Of a DNA stretch of 44,911 nt, positions 7,710 through 16,774 are shown piece by piece. The notes under the pieces are model-generated. The model searched no databases, was not told the DNA's origin, and worked only from the letters and a program-made list of their open reading frames with translations. A program made the position numbers and the translations under genes. Each line of letters begins with the position of its first letter. Position 1 is the stretch's first letter. The stretch is from positions 1 through 44,911 of the forward strand of contig NZ_CP047294.1 of assembly GCF_018279165.1 (NCBI RefSeq). The letters run 5' to 3'. The DNA comes from Falsirhodobacter algicola. Its GTDB lineage: Bacteria > Pseudomonadota > Alphaproteobacteria > Rhodobacterales > Rhodobacteraceae.

Positions 7710-9527
7710 ATGAAGCACAGCTTTCCCGTCAAATCCATACCGGTGCATCCTGAAATGCCCGAGCCTCCGGAAAACATGCAGGACGTCCTGATTTGGCTCC
7801 AGAACAAGCGTCCCTATGCCTACGCGACGATCATCGATTACAAGGCCCAGATCGCGCGCATTCCCGAAATCTTCGGCGTCAACAATCTCCGTTACGTCGA
7901 GGCGGATGCCGCACTGTTCAACCCTCGTTTGAAACAGAACCGCTTTCCTGCGGAGCACTTCAAGAGCAACGAAGCCTGGCTGCGTTGGTCGGGCAAGATC
8001 ATCGGCATGCTGAGCAGGTTCCACGGAGAGACCGATGCGCGTCGCGAGCGCCGCAAACGCCAGGACGGCTGGTTGCACCTCTTGGACCTTGCCAATCTTC
8101 AGGTCGGGGTCGGCACCGGACGCTCTCCCAAAATGCTGATCCCGATCCGCGTCCTGGCAGACGAAGCGCGCAAGGCTGGGATTGAACCCCACGCCCTGAC
8201 TGCTGGGTGGTTTGCCGCCCTCGGGGACGAATTGCCTCGAGCTCGATGGGACTCCGTTCGTCTCTCGCTGAAAAACCTCCACATCCTGGCGAGCCTCTCT
8301 CCGGACATCGCAACCATGTTGCCGATGGAGACGCTGCCGGAGTCGGTGCAGGCGCGGCGCGCGAAACAGTATACCTTGTCTGAGGCTCTGGCCCGCCAAG
8401 CGGACCAGTTGATTGAGGAGATCGGGGCGGGTGTGTATGACCCGATCATGGGTGACCGGGTCGGTTGTTTGGCACCGGCGACGCTTGCGGTCAAGCGCGC
8501 GGCCTTGCGCAAATACCTGGGTGCGGGCGTCGCCCACGATATCATTTCCCGGGACTGCGTGGATTTGAAGCAGGCCTTCGCGGAAAACGTTTTTTACAAA
8601 GTCGTTCGTGCCTTGTGCCAGGAAACGGACCCTTCCCGTCGCATTTCCGCACGCAGCCTGCACCAGTATGTCGACGCGTGGATGGCACTCGGGGCTCATC
8701 TTGGGGTTCCGGTCTCCTTTATGAAGGACAGCCAGAAGCGCAACGCTACCCTCAAACAGGGGCGCGAACTGCGCAAGACCATGCCGCGCGAGACCCGGGA
8801 GTTCTGCGCCGGACTGTTGCGGAACAGAGGAAAAGAAATGACCTTCCGGTCGCTGCACCTCCGTTTCAAAGAACACGCCGAGAGGCTGATTGCGGCCGAC
8901 GAGCCGACCACTAGCTTCACGGAAGAGCATATCATCCAGTTCGGCATCCTAGGGGCCTATTCGGCCATTGCTCTCTGGGGGCTGCCGTTGCGCATTGCGA
9001 ATATGCGGGACCTGCGCCATCTCGGCCCGCACCCGAACCTTGTTTTGCCCCAGCAGGCGCGTGCGAGGGCTCGCCTGCAGATTCCCAAGGAAGCGGTGAA
9101 GAACCGGGTGGACATCAGCGCTCACCTCGCTCAGGGGCCGACGCGGGGCCTGGAAGTGGTGGAATGGTATATCGAGCATATTCGGCCCCGCATTCCCTGG
9201 GCGGACCGCTCCGAATATCTTTTCCCCGGATACAACGGGAAGAGCATCAGCGATAAGGCCCTGCGCAACTGGTTGCAGCACCATTCGCGCGATCTCGGAA
9301 TTCAGATGTCACCGCATAATTTCCGGCATGGTCTGGCTTCGCTCTGGTTGCGCAGCCGCCCCGGCGACTACAGCGGAGCTGCGCGTCTGTTGTGCAACTC
9401 TCCCGCCACCGTCCGCACGTATTACGCCTGGATCGATCATGAGGCGGAAATGATCAACGTCCAGAACGAGTTGGCGAGGCAGGCCGGGTTCCGGGTCGAC
9501 GATAAGGAAAATTATGATAAGAAGTAA
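7710..9527 (+). CDS. Large tyrosine recombinase, first of a tandem pair
   Basis: 605 residues, ATG at 7710. The N-terminus (VLIWLQNKRPYAYATIID) suggests a SAM-like arm-binding region. The catalytic domain is near the C-terminus: arginine I in GLPLRIANMRDLRHL, a basic IPKEAVKNRVDI strand, and H-x-x-R in MSPHNFRHGLASL (about residues 536-539). Tyrosine nucleophile candidates are in VRTYYAWIDHE (571/572). The usual LGH is LCN here, so the second histidine is replaced by Asn. The size and operon with a second recombinase recall the tandem-recombinase modules of Tn554, RIT and GInt elements. Its stop overlaps the next gene by 14 bp, implying coordinated production. Confidence 0.8.
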   Translation: MKHSFPVKSIPVHPEMPEPPENMQDVLIWLQNKRPYAYATIIDYKAQIARIPEIFGVNNLRYVEADAALFNPRLKQNRFPAEHFKSNEAWLRWSGKIIGMLSRFHGETDARRERRKRQDGWLHLLDLANLQVGVGTGRSPKMLIPIRVLADEARKAGIEPHALTAGWFAALGDELPRARWDSVRLSLKNLHILASLSPDIATMLPMETLPESVQARRAKQYTLSEALARQADQLIEEIGAGVYDPIMGDRVGCLAPATLAVKRAALRKYLGAGVAHDIISRDCVDLKQAFAENVFYKVVRALCQETDPSRRISARSLHQYVDAWMALGAHLGVPVSFMKDSQKRNATLKQGRELRKTMPRETREFCAGLLRNRGKEMTFRSLHLRFKEHAERLIAADEPTTSFTEEHIIQFGILGAYSAIALWGLPLRIANMRDLRHLGPHPNLVLPQQARARARLQIPKEAVKNRVDISAHLAQGPTRGLEVVEWYIEHIRPRIPWADRSEYLFPGYNGKSISDKALRNWLQHHSRDLGIQMSPHNFRHGLASLWLRSRPGDYSGAARLLCNSPATVRTYYAWIDHEAEMINVQNELARQAGFRVDDKENYDKK

Positions 9528-10926
9528 GATCCCGAGCACCGGGTGGGGTCTGGCCCGGATCCACGAAAGCATTCGTGGCGAACATTGGGGCGACCTGCGC
9601 CCTGAGGATATCGGTGCAATGCTGCTCGATGGCCGGATCGCCGCCCAGGAACTTCACGACCTGAATACGTTCCTGAGCTTGTATGTGCCTCGCCAGACCG
9701 GGGTTGCGTCCCCGCCCCTATGCCGCCTCCTGGAATCGTGGCCGGTCCCGAAACTTTATAGTATGCGGCGCGGCATGTGGGCGCTGTTCAGCGCTCATCC
9801 GTTGCTACGTGAGCTGGACGCGCTGATTGCCGAACGGGTTCAACCCGCCGCTATGAAATACGCGTCCTACAAGACCCGCGCCCGCCGCTTCTCGGTTCAG
9901 CCTGAGGAATTGCCGGCATCGTGGAAAGGTGCGCTGGAGCGCATGGCGGACGGCATGCCGGGGCAGGCTGACAGGTGCCTGGGCGTGCCCGTGCCTTCGA
10001 TGCAGGTGACCATGCGCACCAAACTTTGTGAGTGCATCATGGCGGCACGTGTGGCGGGGATTCCGGAAGAGATGAGCGTGGCGGCAATGGTCGCCTACGA
10101 GAAGTCTTTGTTGCAGCGCGAACGCCCCCTGTCGCCTGTCACCATTAAGTCCGCGATCCGTCAGGTGCAGGGCTTTGCGCTGTATCTCGGCGCACCCGAT
10201 GATGTGTTGGCACATCTTGCCAAGCGGGTGCGGGTGCATGAGGGGCGGGCGAACGGTTCCACGCCGCTCAAGGAAGCCAAGGTCTTGGCACTGCCATCTT
10301 ATGAGGACATCTTCGAAAAGGCCTTTGATCTTCTCGGAGAGGCAGATGCAACCAAGAACGCGGTGCAGGCCCAGTTCAAGCGCAATGCGGCCGTCGCCAT
10401 GACCCTCTTCTGTCCCTTTCCGGTGCGGGCGGCAGACACCGTGATGCGGTTCGGCAGAGAAATCACCTGGGACGGGCAGATGTATCGGTTCGACCTCGTG
10501 CTGTCGAAGAACAAGCGGCCCTATACTGCACCGATAATCCCGGTGTTTGGATTTTTCATTGACCAACTGATTTTGCAGGGGGCCGATCTCGAACACCTCG
10601 CAGATTTGCGGACGGCGTGCTTCCAGGCCAAACGCCCCCTGTTCGTCACCTACGAAGGACGGCATCCGCACCCACGCTATGCTAGCCATCTTTGGAAGCA
10701 GGTTCTAGGCACGGGGGGGCATGCCGCCCGGACGAAGCTCCACGATGAGTTCGGACGGCTCGGCTCGCGCGGAGTCGAGCTCGCAATGCGGGCTTGTGGA
10801 CAGCGGAGTGAAAAGACCGCCGAGGCCTATCGCACCCGCGCCTTCCAGATGCTTGCCATCGAGAGGGCGCATGCGGATTTCATTGGCGAGATCACCGATG
10901 CAGAGTGGAAGGAGTTTTTCGGGTAG
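9514..10926 (+). CDS. Second tandem tyrosine-recombinase-like protein with a degenerate active site
   Basis: 470 residues, ATG at 9514 inside the end of the previous gene. The C-terminal half resembles a tyrosine recombinase: FPVRAADTVMRFGREITW carries the first Arg, SKNKRPYTAPI the basic strand, and EKTAEAYRTRAFQM the candidate Tyr (about residue 439). At the position of H-x-x-R the sequence is KLHDEFGRLGSRG: the His is kept (about 410), but the residue three later is Phe, not Arg. It may therefore be a structural or regulatory partner of the 605-residue recombinase rather than an independent enzyme. The N-terminal 200 residues have no recognised domain. Confidence 0.7.
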   Translation: MIRSKIPSTGWGLARIHESIRGEHWGDLRPEDIGAMLLDGRIAAQELHDLNTFLSLYVPRQTGVASPPLCRLLESWPVPKLYSMRRGMWALFSAHPLLRELDALIAERVQPAAMKYASYKTRARRFSVQPEELPASWKGALERMADGMPGQADRCLGVPVPSMQVTMRTKLCECIMAARVAGIPEEMSVAAMVAYEKSLLQRERPLSPVTIKSAIRQVQGFALYLGAPDDVLAHLAKRVRVHEGRANGSTPLKEAKVLALPSYEDIFEKAFDLLGEADATKNAVQAQFKRNAAVAMTLFCPFPVRAADTVMRFGREITWDGQMYRFDLVLSKNKRPYTAPIIPVFGFFIDQLILQGADLEHLADLRTACFQAKRPLFVTYEGRHPHPRYASHLWKQVLGTGGHAARTKLHDEFGRLGSRGVELAMRACGQRSEKTAEAYRTRAFQMLAIERAHADFIGEITDAEWKEFFG

Positions 10927-10938
10927 GGTTCCAACTTA

Positions 10939-11079
10939 ATGGAGGGTCAGCGGTGTCGGCTATCTGATTTCCGTTCGTTCACCGCCGACCTTGTTAAGCC
11001 AAAGTTCGAAAAGAGCAAGCAAGTTGAGCCGGGGATCGTGACACCCCAGGGGGTCAAGGCGCGAATAGACAACGCGTAA
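10939..11079 (+). CDS. Possible 46-residue small protein after the recombinase pair
   Basis: An ATG twelve bases after the recombinase stop opens a 46-residue frame ending at TAA (11077-11079). It is basic, with segments RCRLSDFRSFTADLVKP and FEKSKQVEPGIVTPQG. No convincing ribosome binding site is seen and no family is recognised. It is listed because tandem-recombinase modules often end with a small gene; it may equally be chance. Confidence 0.25.
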   Translation: MEGQRCRLSDFRSFTADLVKPKFEKSKQVEPGIVTPQGVKARIDNA

Positions 11080-11408
11080 TTTTGATTGGGACCTGATCTG
11101 CGGACTTCATCTGGGCCAGCGGACCGCCGCTCATAAAGGCCGTAGACATGACTGCTTTCGGCAGAGAAACGTCAGCTTCACCACTTGTGCATCAGGGGCC
11201 GTCCGGACGTGATATAGAATCTCTTTCGCGTAGCTTAGACCGCACGAACGTGTCCAACCTTGCAGTTTGCACTTCTGTATCGGTAGCATGCCCTCTTCGT
11301 TTCTATGCGACGTATTCTGGACACAAGATATTTGGGGGAACTGACGCCGTTCCGAGCGCGAAAGAATATGCTGCCGGGCTACGTTAAAGCGCGCAGCCTG
11401 CCCCTGCA
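11080..11408. other. Intergenic stretch with nothing recognisable
   Basis: About 330 bp between the recombinase module and the hydrolase fragment. Short overlapping frames exist on both strands without family resemblance. It probably contains the right boundary of the recombinase-bearing insertion, but I found no repeat that marks it. Confidence 0.4.
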
Positions 11409-11807
11409 TCACGCGCGTGCAAAGTCCAAGAAGTCGGCGTTGATGACGTCGGGATGCGTCGCGAACATGCCATGCGACAGGCCGAGATAGGTCTTCAACG
11501 TGCCGTTCCGCAGCAGCTTGATCGACTTGTGCGCCGAGTTGTCGATCGGCACGACCTGATCATCCTCGCGGTGCAGCACCAGCACCAGCACCGGCACGGT
11601 GATCGACTTCAGATCCTTGGTGGAGTCGGTTTCGGAAAAGGCGGCGATCTCGTCGCAATGGGCCTTCGCACCACCGGCAATGCCCTGCCGCCACCAGATG
11701 TCGATCAGTCCTTGGCTGACGTTCGCCCCCTCGTGGTTGAAGCCGTAGAACGGGCCTGAAGGAACGTCGATGTAAAACTGCCTATCCGCAAGAACGGGCG
11801 ACGATGG
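11409..11807 (-). pseudogene. Alpha/beta hydrolase (chloroperoxidase-like), C-terminal half only
   Basis: The frame contains the cap and C-terminal part of a non-haem chloroperoxidase-type hydrolase. DRQFYIDVPSGPFYGFN and ANVSQGLIDIWWRQGI are followed by AFSETDSTKDLKSITVPVLV. HREDDQVVPID then carries the catalytic Asp, and LGLSHGMFATHPDVINADF the catalytic His. The N-terminal half with the nucleophile Ser (G-x-S-x-G) is missing, and residues before about 11807 are unrelated. The break lies beside an IS5 remnant, which probably caused the truncation. It cannot be a working hydrolase. Confidence 0.8.
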
Positions 11808-11840
11808 CGCGAGGACTGCCCCGCTGCAAAAGCGCGCAAC

Positions 11841-12053
11841 AAAATCCTCAAGCTCACACAAAGCCTGGGGCGATCAGTCTGGAAACGCTGGTCCGGAGAT
11901 TACGCTCGGAGCCGGATCGAAGCAAAGATGAGGTGCCTGAAAGCGTTCTGGGAACGTATCACTCCGCGCGATCCGGACCGCTAGACAGCCGACGTTTAGA
12001 TCCGCGTTGCACTCATGAACCGTTTCAATGCGCTCGGCACCGCCGAAATCTAA
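11841..12053 (+). pseudogene. IS5-family transposase tail with two nonsense codons
   Basis: Reading from AAA at 11841 gives KILKLTQSLGRSVWKRWSGD, then YARSRIEAKMRCLKAFWER, ITPRDPDR, a TAG, TAD-V, another TAG, then IRVALMNRFNALGTAEI and TAA. This is the C-terminus of an IS5-type transposase; the RSRIEAKMR segment holds the last catalytic Glu. Both stops sit where related proteins have Gln, as expected from CAG to TAG changes. No upstream transposase part or terminal repeat remains. It lies between the broken hydrolase and the catabolic operon. Confidence 0.8.
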
Positions 12054-12149
12054 TGCATGGCCGGAGCCCACCGGGGAAGGGGGGGGCGGACAACGGCTGC
12101 CTTCTGCAACAATGCCAACCGGAACAAAACCTACGCAAGTTTGGTGCCG

Positions 12150-13046
12150 CTACAAGAAAGGCACCGATATCTGCGCGATCATGCAAGCCTTGGATTTCGG
12201 CGGGGCGATGCCCCATTGGTCGGTTCGCCCGGGCGGCCATGTCCAATCTGCGGGACCGCCGACACGGTAATCATCATTGACCTGGAGAACCTCGGCCGTG
12301 TGCTCCACCACCAGCCCGAACGGGTCCACAAAATACAGGAACACGTTGTCGCCCGGCCCGTGACGGCCAGGTCCCCAGCCGATCTGAAAACCCGCATCGG
12401 TCATCCGCCCCGAGGCCTTCATCATGGATTCCCAATCGGGGTGGTTGAAGGCCACGTGGTTCAGGGTATCCACCTCGGCGATCGCCAGAACGATAGAATG
12501 GTGATCCGAATTGGTGCGCAGGAACCCCATCATCTTGGAACGGTCGGTCAGAACGAATCCGAGGCCTCTCTCAAGAAATGCGATATCGGCATCCAGATCG
12601 GCACTGTTGATGTTCACATGTGCCAGACGGTCGGGCATGTGGCGGTCTTCCGCATCCAGCGGCGCGGACTGACCATCCCCTTGCACCACCCGGACAAGAC
12701 GCCCGGACGGATCGCGAACAGAAAACCCCGTGCCTCCACCGTGATCGGCCAGATCGCCGATTGTATCCTGCAGAACGCCCCCCGCTGCGATCATCCGGTC
12801 ACGCAGTTCGCCCAAATCGGTGTTTTGGGCGGCGCGCCAGGTTATGGACAGAACACCTGTCCGGGCACCCTGCGTCAACCGGAGAATGTAGGGATCCGGT
12901 CCGCTGCCCCGCAGCCATACCGACCCTGTCTCCTGCGCCGCCTCCACTAGCCCCCAAGTGCCGGTATAGAACGCACGTGCAGCGGCGAGATCCGGTATTT
13001 CCACCTCGACGCTGCGAAGGCCACTGATGAGGAAACGACCTTCCAT
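12150..13046 (-). CDS. Two-domain VOC-family (extradiol-type) dioxygenase
   Basis: 298 residues, ATG at 13046, three bases after the stop of the preceding hydrolase gene. Two vicinal-oxygen-chelate repeats are visible. The second holds the metal-ligand pattern of type I extradiol dioxygenases: His in RLAHVNINSADL, His in LNHVAFNHPDW and Glu in GLVVEHTAEV. It should cleave a catechol-like ring next to its hydroxyls using Fe(II) or Mn(II). It is the last gene of the catabolic operon and follows a flavin monooxygenase that could supply the diol. The last ten residues (after PPKSKA) run into debris and may not be native. Confidence 0.82.
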   Translation of the reverse strand: MEGRFLISGLRSVEVEIPDLAAARAFYTGTWGLVEAAQETGSVWLRGSGPDPYILRLTQGARTGVLSITWRAAQNTDLGELRDRMIAAGGVLQDTIGDLADHGGGTGFSVRDPSGRLVRVVQGDGQSAPLDAEDRHMPDRLAHVNINSADLDADIAFLERGLGFVLTDRSKMMGFLRTNSDHHSIVLAIAEVDTLNHVAFNHPDWESMMKASGRMTDAGFQIGWGPGRHGPGDNVFLYFVDPFGLVVEHTAEVLQVNDDYRVGGPADWTWPPGRTDQWGIAPPKSKACMIAQISVPFL

Positions 13047-13048
13047 GC

Positions 13049-13882
13049 CTACGCCTCCGCCTGCACGGTGCTGATCAGCGACCCGACGCCGTCGATGCGG
13101 ATTTCAATCTGGTCGCCGGGCTTCATCCACACCGGCGGCGTGCGCTTGGCGCCAACCCCGCCGGGCGTGCCCGTAGCGATCACGTCGCCGGGGGACAGCT
13201 TTGTGAATTGCGACGCATAGGCGATGATCACCGGGATCGGGAAAATCATGTGCGCAACCGGCGCTTCTTGCATGATCTCACCGTTCAGAAGCGAGCGGAC
13301 GGTCACCGCGTTCAAGTCCGCAATCTCGCCCGGAGTAACAAGCTCGGGGCCGAAGGGGGCGGTGCCGGGAAAGTTCTTGCCCGGAATGAACTGGTTGGTG
13401 TGCCATTGCCAATCACGCACCGACGCATCGTTAAAGCAAGCGAACCCAGCCACATGGGCCATGGCCTGATCCTCGGGGATGTTGCGGCCGCCCTTGCCGA
13501 TGACGATCGCAAGCTCGGCCTCGTAATCAAGATCGCCCGACACGGCGGGCCGGATGATCGGATCGTTCGCACCCACAAGCGTGTCGGCGAAGCGCGTGAA
13601 GATTGAGGGATAGGACACGGCCGCGCGCCCCGTCTCCTTGCGGTGGCTTTCGTAATTGTGCCCAACGCACAGGATCTTCGCGGGATCGGGAATGACCGGA
13701 AGCAGCCGCACATCGCGCAGCGGATGGCGGGGGGCATCGCCTGTCAGCCGCAGGGCATCCTGCGCGATGGCCTGCCGGAGTCCTTTTGGCGCATCCGGCA
13801 GCGCCCCCAGATCGATGACATAGTCCCCCTCGACCCGCCCCCACGACGCGCGCCCGCCCTGTTCGAAGCTGATGAACCGCAT
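13049..13882 (-). CDS. Fumarylacetoacetate hydrolase family protein
   Basis: 277 residues from the ATG at 13882, preceded by GGGAAAGGAC; the longer frame upstream of this lies over the previous gene. The FAH-fold signature is strong: KILCVGHNYESHRKETG, then DLDYEAELAIVIGKGGRN with the acidic metal ligands, ACFNDASVRDWQWH, and ATGTPGGVGAKRTPPVWMKP. Members hydrolyse, hydrate or decarboxylate ring-cleavage products. Position between the monooxygenase and the extradiol enzyme points to processing of a ring-opened dicarboxylate. The exact substrate cannot be read from sequence. Confidence 0.87.
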   Translation of the reverse strand: MRFISFEQGGRASWGRVEGDYVIDLGALPDAPKGLRQAIAQDALRLTGDAPRHPLRDVRLLPVIPDPAKILCVGHNYESHRKETGRAAVSYPSIFTRFADTLVGANDPIIRPAVSGDLDYEAELAIVIGKGGRNIPEDQAMAHVAGFACFNDASVRDWQWHTNQFIPGKNFPGTAPFGPELVTPGEIADLNAVTVRSLLNGEIMQEAPVAHMIFPIPVIIAYASQFTKLSPGDVIATGTPGGVGAKRTPPVWMKPGDQIEIRIDGVGSLISTVQAEA

Positions 13883-13902
13883 GATGTTGTCCTTTCCCGC
13901 CG

Positions 13903-15450
13903 TCAAACGGCGTCGCTGGTGACGGGCGGATGCTTTACCCCCATCCGCCCTGTGATCAGATCGATATGTCCGGCCATGTCGACGGCGCTGCCCGCCGTGG
14001 CCGCAACGTAGAAATCCGGACGCACCAGCACGTGATGGGCGTCCGAGGCATCGAACCACGCGGCCAGATGCCCCTCCGGGTCCGGCAGATCGCGGCCAAG
14101 CACGAACGGCCGCCCGCCCAGCCGGGCCAACGCGACGGCACCGTTCGGCGGCAACGTCTCATCCCGGCGTGACAGCAGCACCCATCCGCCCTTGGTCACA
14201 TCGTCCAGCAGCGCGCCATCCGCACCCATCACCGGATTGATGAACCGCTGGCCCGCGCCGGCGGCGATGATGCTCGAGGCCAGCGGCGCGATCAGTTCGG
14301 AGGCCGTGCGGATGTCGCGCTGCCCCCGAACGCGGATGTCGCGGGCGTGGGCGGCACCCTTGTCCAGCACGCAGATGTAGTGTCCCGCCTCGATCGCCTT
14401 GCCGACGATGTGGCGCACCTGCGCCTCGCGCTCGGTCTGATAGCTGTCCAAAAGACTGGGCGGCGCTTTACCCCCCTGCACCAAAGCCAGCTTCCACGCC
14501 AGGTTCGCAGCATCGCGCATCCCGTGGCACATGCCCTGCCCGAAGAAGGGTGGCGTCTGATGAGCGGCATCGCCCGCCAGCAGCACCGGCCCTTTGCGCC
14601 AATGCGTAGCGATCAGTCCGTGGAACCGATACGTCGCCGCGCGGATGACGCGGTGGGGCACATTCTTCACCCAAGGTGCGATTAGTGCGGCTACGGTGTC
14701 GGGATGGGCCATCTGCGCGTCATCCTCGCCGGGCAGCAGCATGAATTCCCAGCGGCGGTGGTTGCCCCGCCCGGGAACAATCGTGGCCGGCCGGTCCGGG
14801 TCGCACATCATGACCGACAGGCGCTGTAGGTTCGCCCCCTCGGGCACGCCGGTCAGATCGGGGAAGGTGATCGGCCCTTCGATTTCGGCATCGACGACAA
14901 GCCACGGCTCTTCGAAATCCATATCGTCCAGTCGGATGCCAAGGGACTTCCGCACCATGCTGCGCGCTCCGTCCGTGCCGACAATCCATCGCGTGCGGAT
15001 GGCGTCACCGCCGACGGCCACACGCGCGGCGTCGCCGTCGATCGCAACGCCCGTGGCCTCGGTGCCAAGGCGCACCGTCACGTTGGGATACCGGGAAAGG
15101 CCGCGGCGCAGAACCTCCTCCAACTCCGGCTGATAGAAGAAATAGTCGTTGGCATGGCCAAACGGGCGCGGCTGCCCTGCGGCGCTGAGAAAGCGAATGA
15201 CACCGCGATCGGCCCCGATGTGCAGATGCCCGTCCGCCGCGAACAATCGGTCGCGGATCGGGTCCAGCAGATCCACATCCTGAAGCAGGCGCAGCATCTC
15301 GTGATCGACATGCACGGCGCGGGGAAGCGCATAGGGTGCTGAGTCGCGCTCCAATACCAGAACGCGCAGGCCCGCCCGCCCTAGCAGGTTCGCGGCATAG
15401 GCCCCGACAGGTCCGCATCCGACGACGGTCACATCCCATTCAGGTGTCAT
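13903..15450 (-). CDS. FAD-dependent aromatic-ring monooxygenase (MhpA/PheA class)
   Basis: 515 residues. The ATG at 15450 follows a good AAGGAG, whereas the longer ATG at 15471 lies upstream of that site. The N-terminal Rossmann motif VVGCGPVGAYAANLLGRAG binds FAD. The mid-protein RWIVGTDGARSMVRKSLG and the GDAAHQTPPFFGQGMCHGM motif are hallmarks of class A flavoprotein hydroxylases. The C-terminal thioredoxin-like domain ends in DMAGHIDLITGR. It likely hydroxylates a phenolic acid with NAD(P)H. It sits between the TRAP permease gene and the FAH gene and would feed the extradiol dioxygenase. Confidence 0.88.
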   Translation of the reverse strand: MTPEWDVTVVGCGPVGAYAANLLGRAGLRVLVLERDSAPYALPRAVHVDHEMLRLLQDVDLLDPIRDRLFAADGHLHIGADRGVIRFLSAAGQPRPFGHANDYFFYQPELEEVLRRGLSRYPNVTVRLGTEATGVAIDGDAARVAVGGDAIRTRWIVGTDGARSMVRKSLGIRLDDMDFEEPWLVVDAEIEGPITFPDLTGVPEGANLQRLSVMMCDPDRPATIVPGRGNHRRWEFMLLPGEDDAQMAHPDTVAALIAPWVKNVPHRVIRAATYRFHGLIATHWRKGPVLLAGDAAHQTPPFFGQGMCHGMRDAANLAWKLALVQGGKAPPSLLDSYQTEREAQVRHIVGKAIEAGHYICVLDKGAAHARDIRVRGQRDIRTASELIAPLASSIIAAGAGQRFINPVMGADGALLDDVTKGGWVLLSRRDETLPPNGAVALARLGGRPFVLGRDLPDPEGHLAAWFDASDAHHVLVRPDFYVAATAGSAVDMAGHIDLITGRMGVKHPPVTSDAV

Positions 15451-15475
15451 GGAAATCTCCTTTCCGCGCATGGGG

Positions 15476-16774
15476 TCAGTAAAGCGTGTCCGGTAGCCAG
15501 AGCGCGAGCTGCGGCACCGCGAACAGCAGGATGATCAGGACCACCGGCGCCACTAGAAACGGCAGGATTCCGCGAAAGACCGTGCCCATGGACAGGGTTG
15601 CGCTTTGGGTCTTGATGATGAAAAGGTTCATTCCGACGGGCGGCGTGATCAGCCCCAGCTCCACCAAAACGGCGACCAGAACGCCGAACCAGATCGGATC
15701 GAAGCCAAACCCTGTCACGATGGGCAGGCACACTGGCACCATGATCAAGACCATGCCGATCCCCTCCAAAAAGCAGCCCATCACGATGAAGATTGCCACG
15801 ATTAGCCCCATGACCACCGCAGGCGCTAGGTTTGCCTCTTGCGCCAGTGACAGCAGCGTGTCCGGAAGCCGCGTTTGGACCACGAAATTGGCGAACATGG
15901 TGGCCGCGATGATGATCATAAACAACGCGGAGGAAATCACGACCGACGCCTTCAACGCCCGCATGAATGTCTTTACCGTCAGCGTGCGACGCAAAAAGCC
16001 GATCACGATTGCTCCGAAGGCCCCAACGGAGGCCGCCTCGTTCGGGCTGAAGATGCCCGCATAGATGCCCCCGATTGAGATGACGAACAGCAGCATGAAT
16101 TGCCACGGACGCAGCAAGGCCAGAAGGCGCTGCCCCATCGTGATACGCTCGGCCCCCGGGGGCGGACCGGCCCGCCCCGCAAGAACGACGGACACCCCCA
16201 TATACAGGACCATAAGAACGATCCCCGGGATCAGCGACGCCGCGAACAATCGCGCGACCGACGCTTCGGCGATGGAGCCGTAGATGACAAGGATGATCGA
16301 CGGCGGGATGAGGATGCCGAGCGAGCCGCCGGCCGCGATGGACCCCGCAGAATAGCCGTCCTCATAGCCTGCTTTCTGCATCTCGGGCATGGCGATGCGG
16401 GTCATACTGGCGGCGGTGGCCACCGAGGATCCGCAGATCGCCCCGAAGGCCCCCGATGCGGCGATCGAGGCGATGGACAGCCCGCCCCGGATGCCGGTGG
16501 TGAATATCCGGGCCGCCGCGAACAATTCGGCCGACATGCGCGAACCGGACGCCACCTCGCCCATCAGCACGAACAGGGGGATCACCGAAAGCGCATAGCT
16601 GCCGGCCGTGTCGAAGGTGCTGGTTCCCGTCAGCATGGTGGCGACGGGCAGCCCGTTCAGCACAATATTTCCGGCGATCCCGACTAGCGCCAGGGTCAGC
16701 CACACCGGCTGACGCAGCAATAACAGCACGAACATCGCACCGATGCCGCCCAGCCCAAGGGTAAAGGCGCTCAT
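15476..16774 (-). CDS. dctM: TRAP transporter large permease subunit (DctM)
   Basis: 432 residues, ATG at 16774. It overlaps the stop of the small permease by four bases (ATGA). About twelve hydrophobic helices are visible. Typical DctM segments include AASGAFGAICGSSVATAASM, GGSLGILIPPSIILVIYG, SPNEAASVGAFGAIVIG and LVELGLITPPVGMNLFII. It forms the sodium-driven channel of a TRAP uptake system in the inner membrane with DctQ, fed by the periplasmic DctP encoded upstream. The substrate is presumably the acid degraded by the downstream enzymes. Confidence 0.93.
   Translation of the reverse strand: MSAFTLGLGGIGAMFVLLLLRQPVWLTLALVGIAGNIVLNGLPVATMLTGTSTFDTAGSYALSVIPLFVLMGEVASGSRMSAELFAAARIFTTGIRGGLSIASIAASGAFGAICGSSVATAASMTRIAMPEMQKAGYEDGYSAGSIAAGGSLGILIPPSIILVIYGSIAEASVARLFAASLIPGIVLMVLYMGVSVVLAGRAGPPPGAERITMGQRLLALLRPWQFMLLFVISIGGIYAGIFSPNEAASVGAFGAIVIGFLRRTLTVKTFMRALKASVVISSALFMIIIAATMFANFVVQTRLPDTLLSLAQEANLAPAVVMGLIVAIFIVMGCFLEGIGMVLIMVPVCLPIVTGFGFDPIWFGVLVAVLVELGLITPPVGMNLFIIKTQSATLSMGTVFRGILPFLVAPVVLIILLFAVPQLALWLPDTLY

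Noticed and set aside
7644-8930. 428-residue minus-strand frame
   Set aside because: Antisense to the 605-residue recombinase; composition and lack of motifs mark it as a shadow.
13049-14059. Long form of the FAH-family protein (336 residues)
   Set aside because: The extra N-terminus overlaps the monooxygenase gene; the ATG at 13882 has GGGAAAGGAC upstream and starts the conserved MRFISFEQGG.
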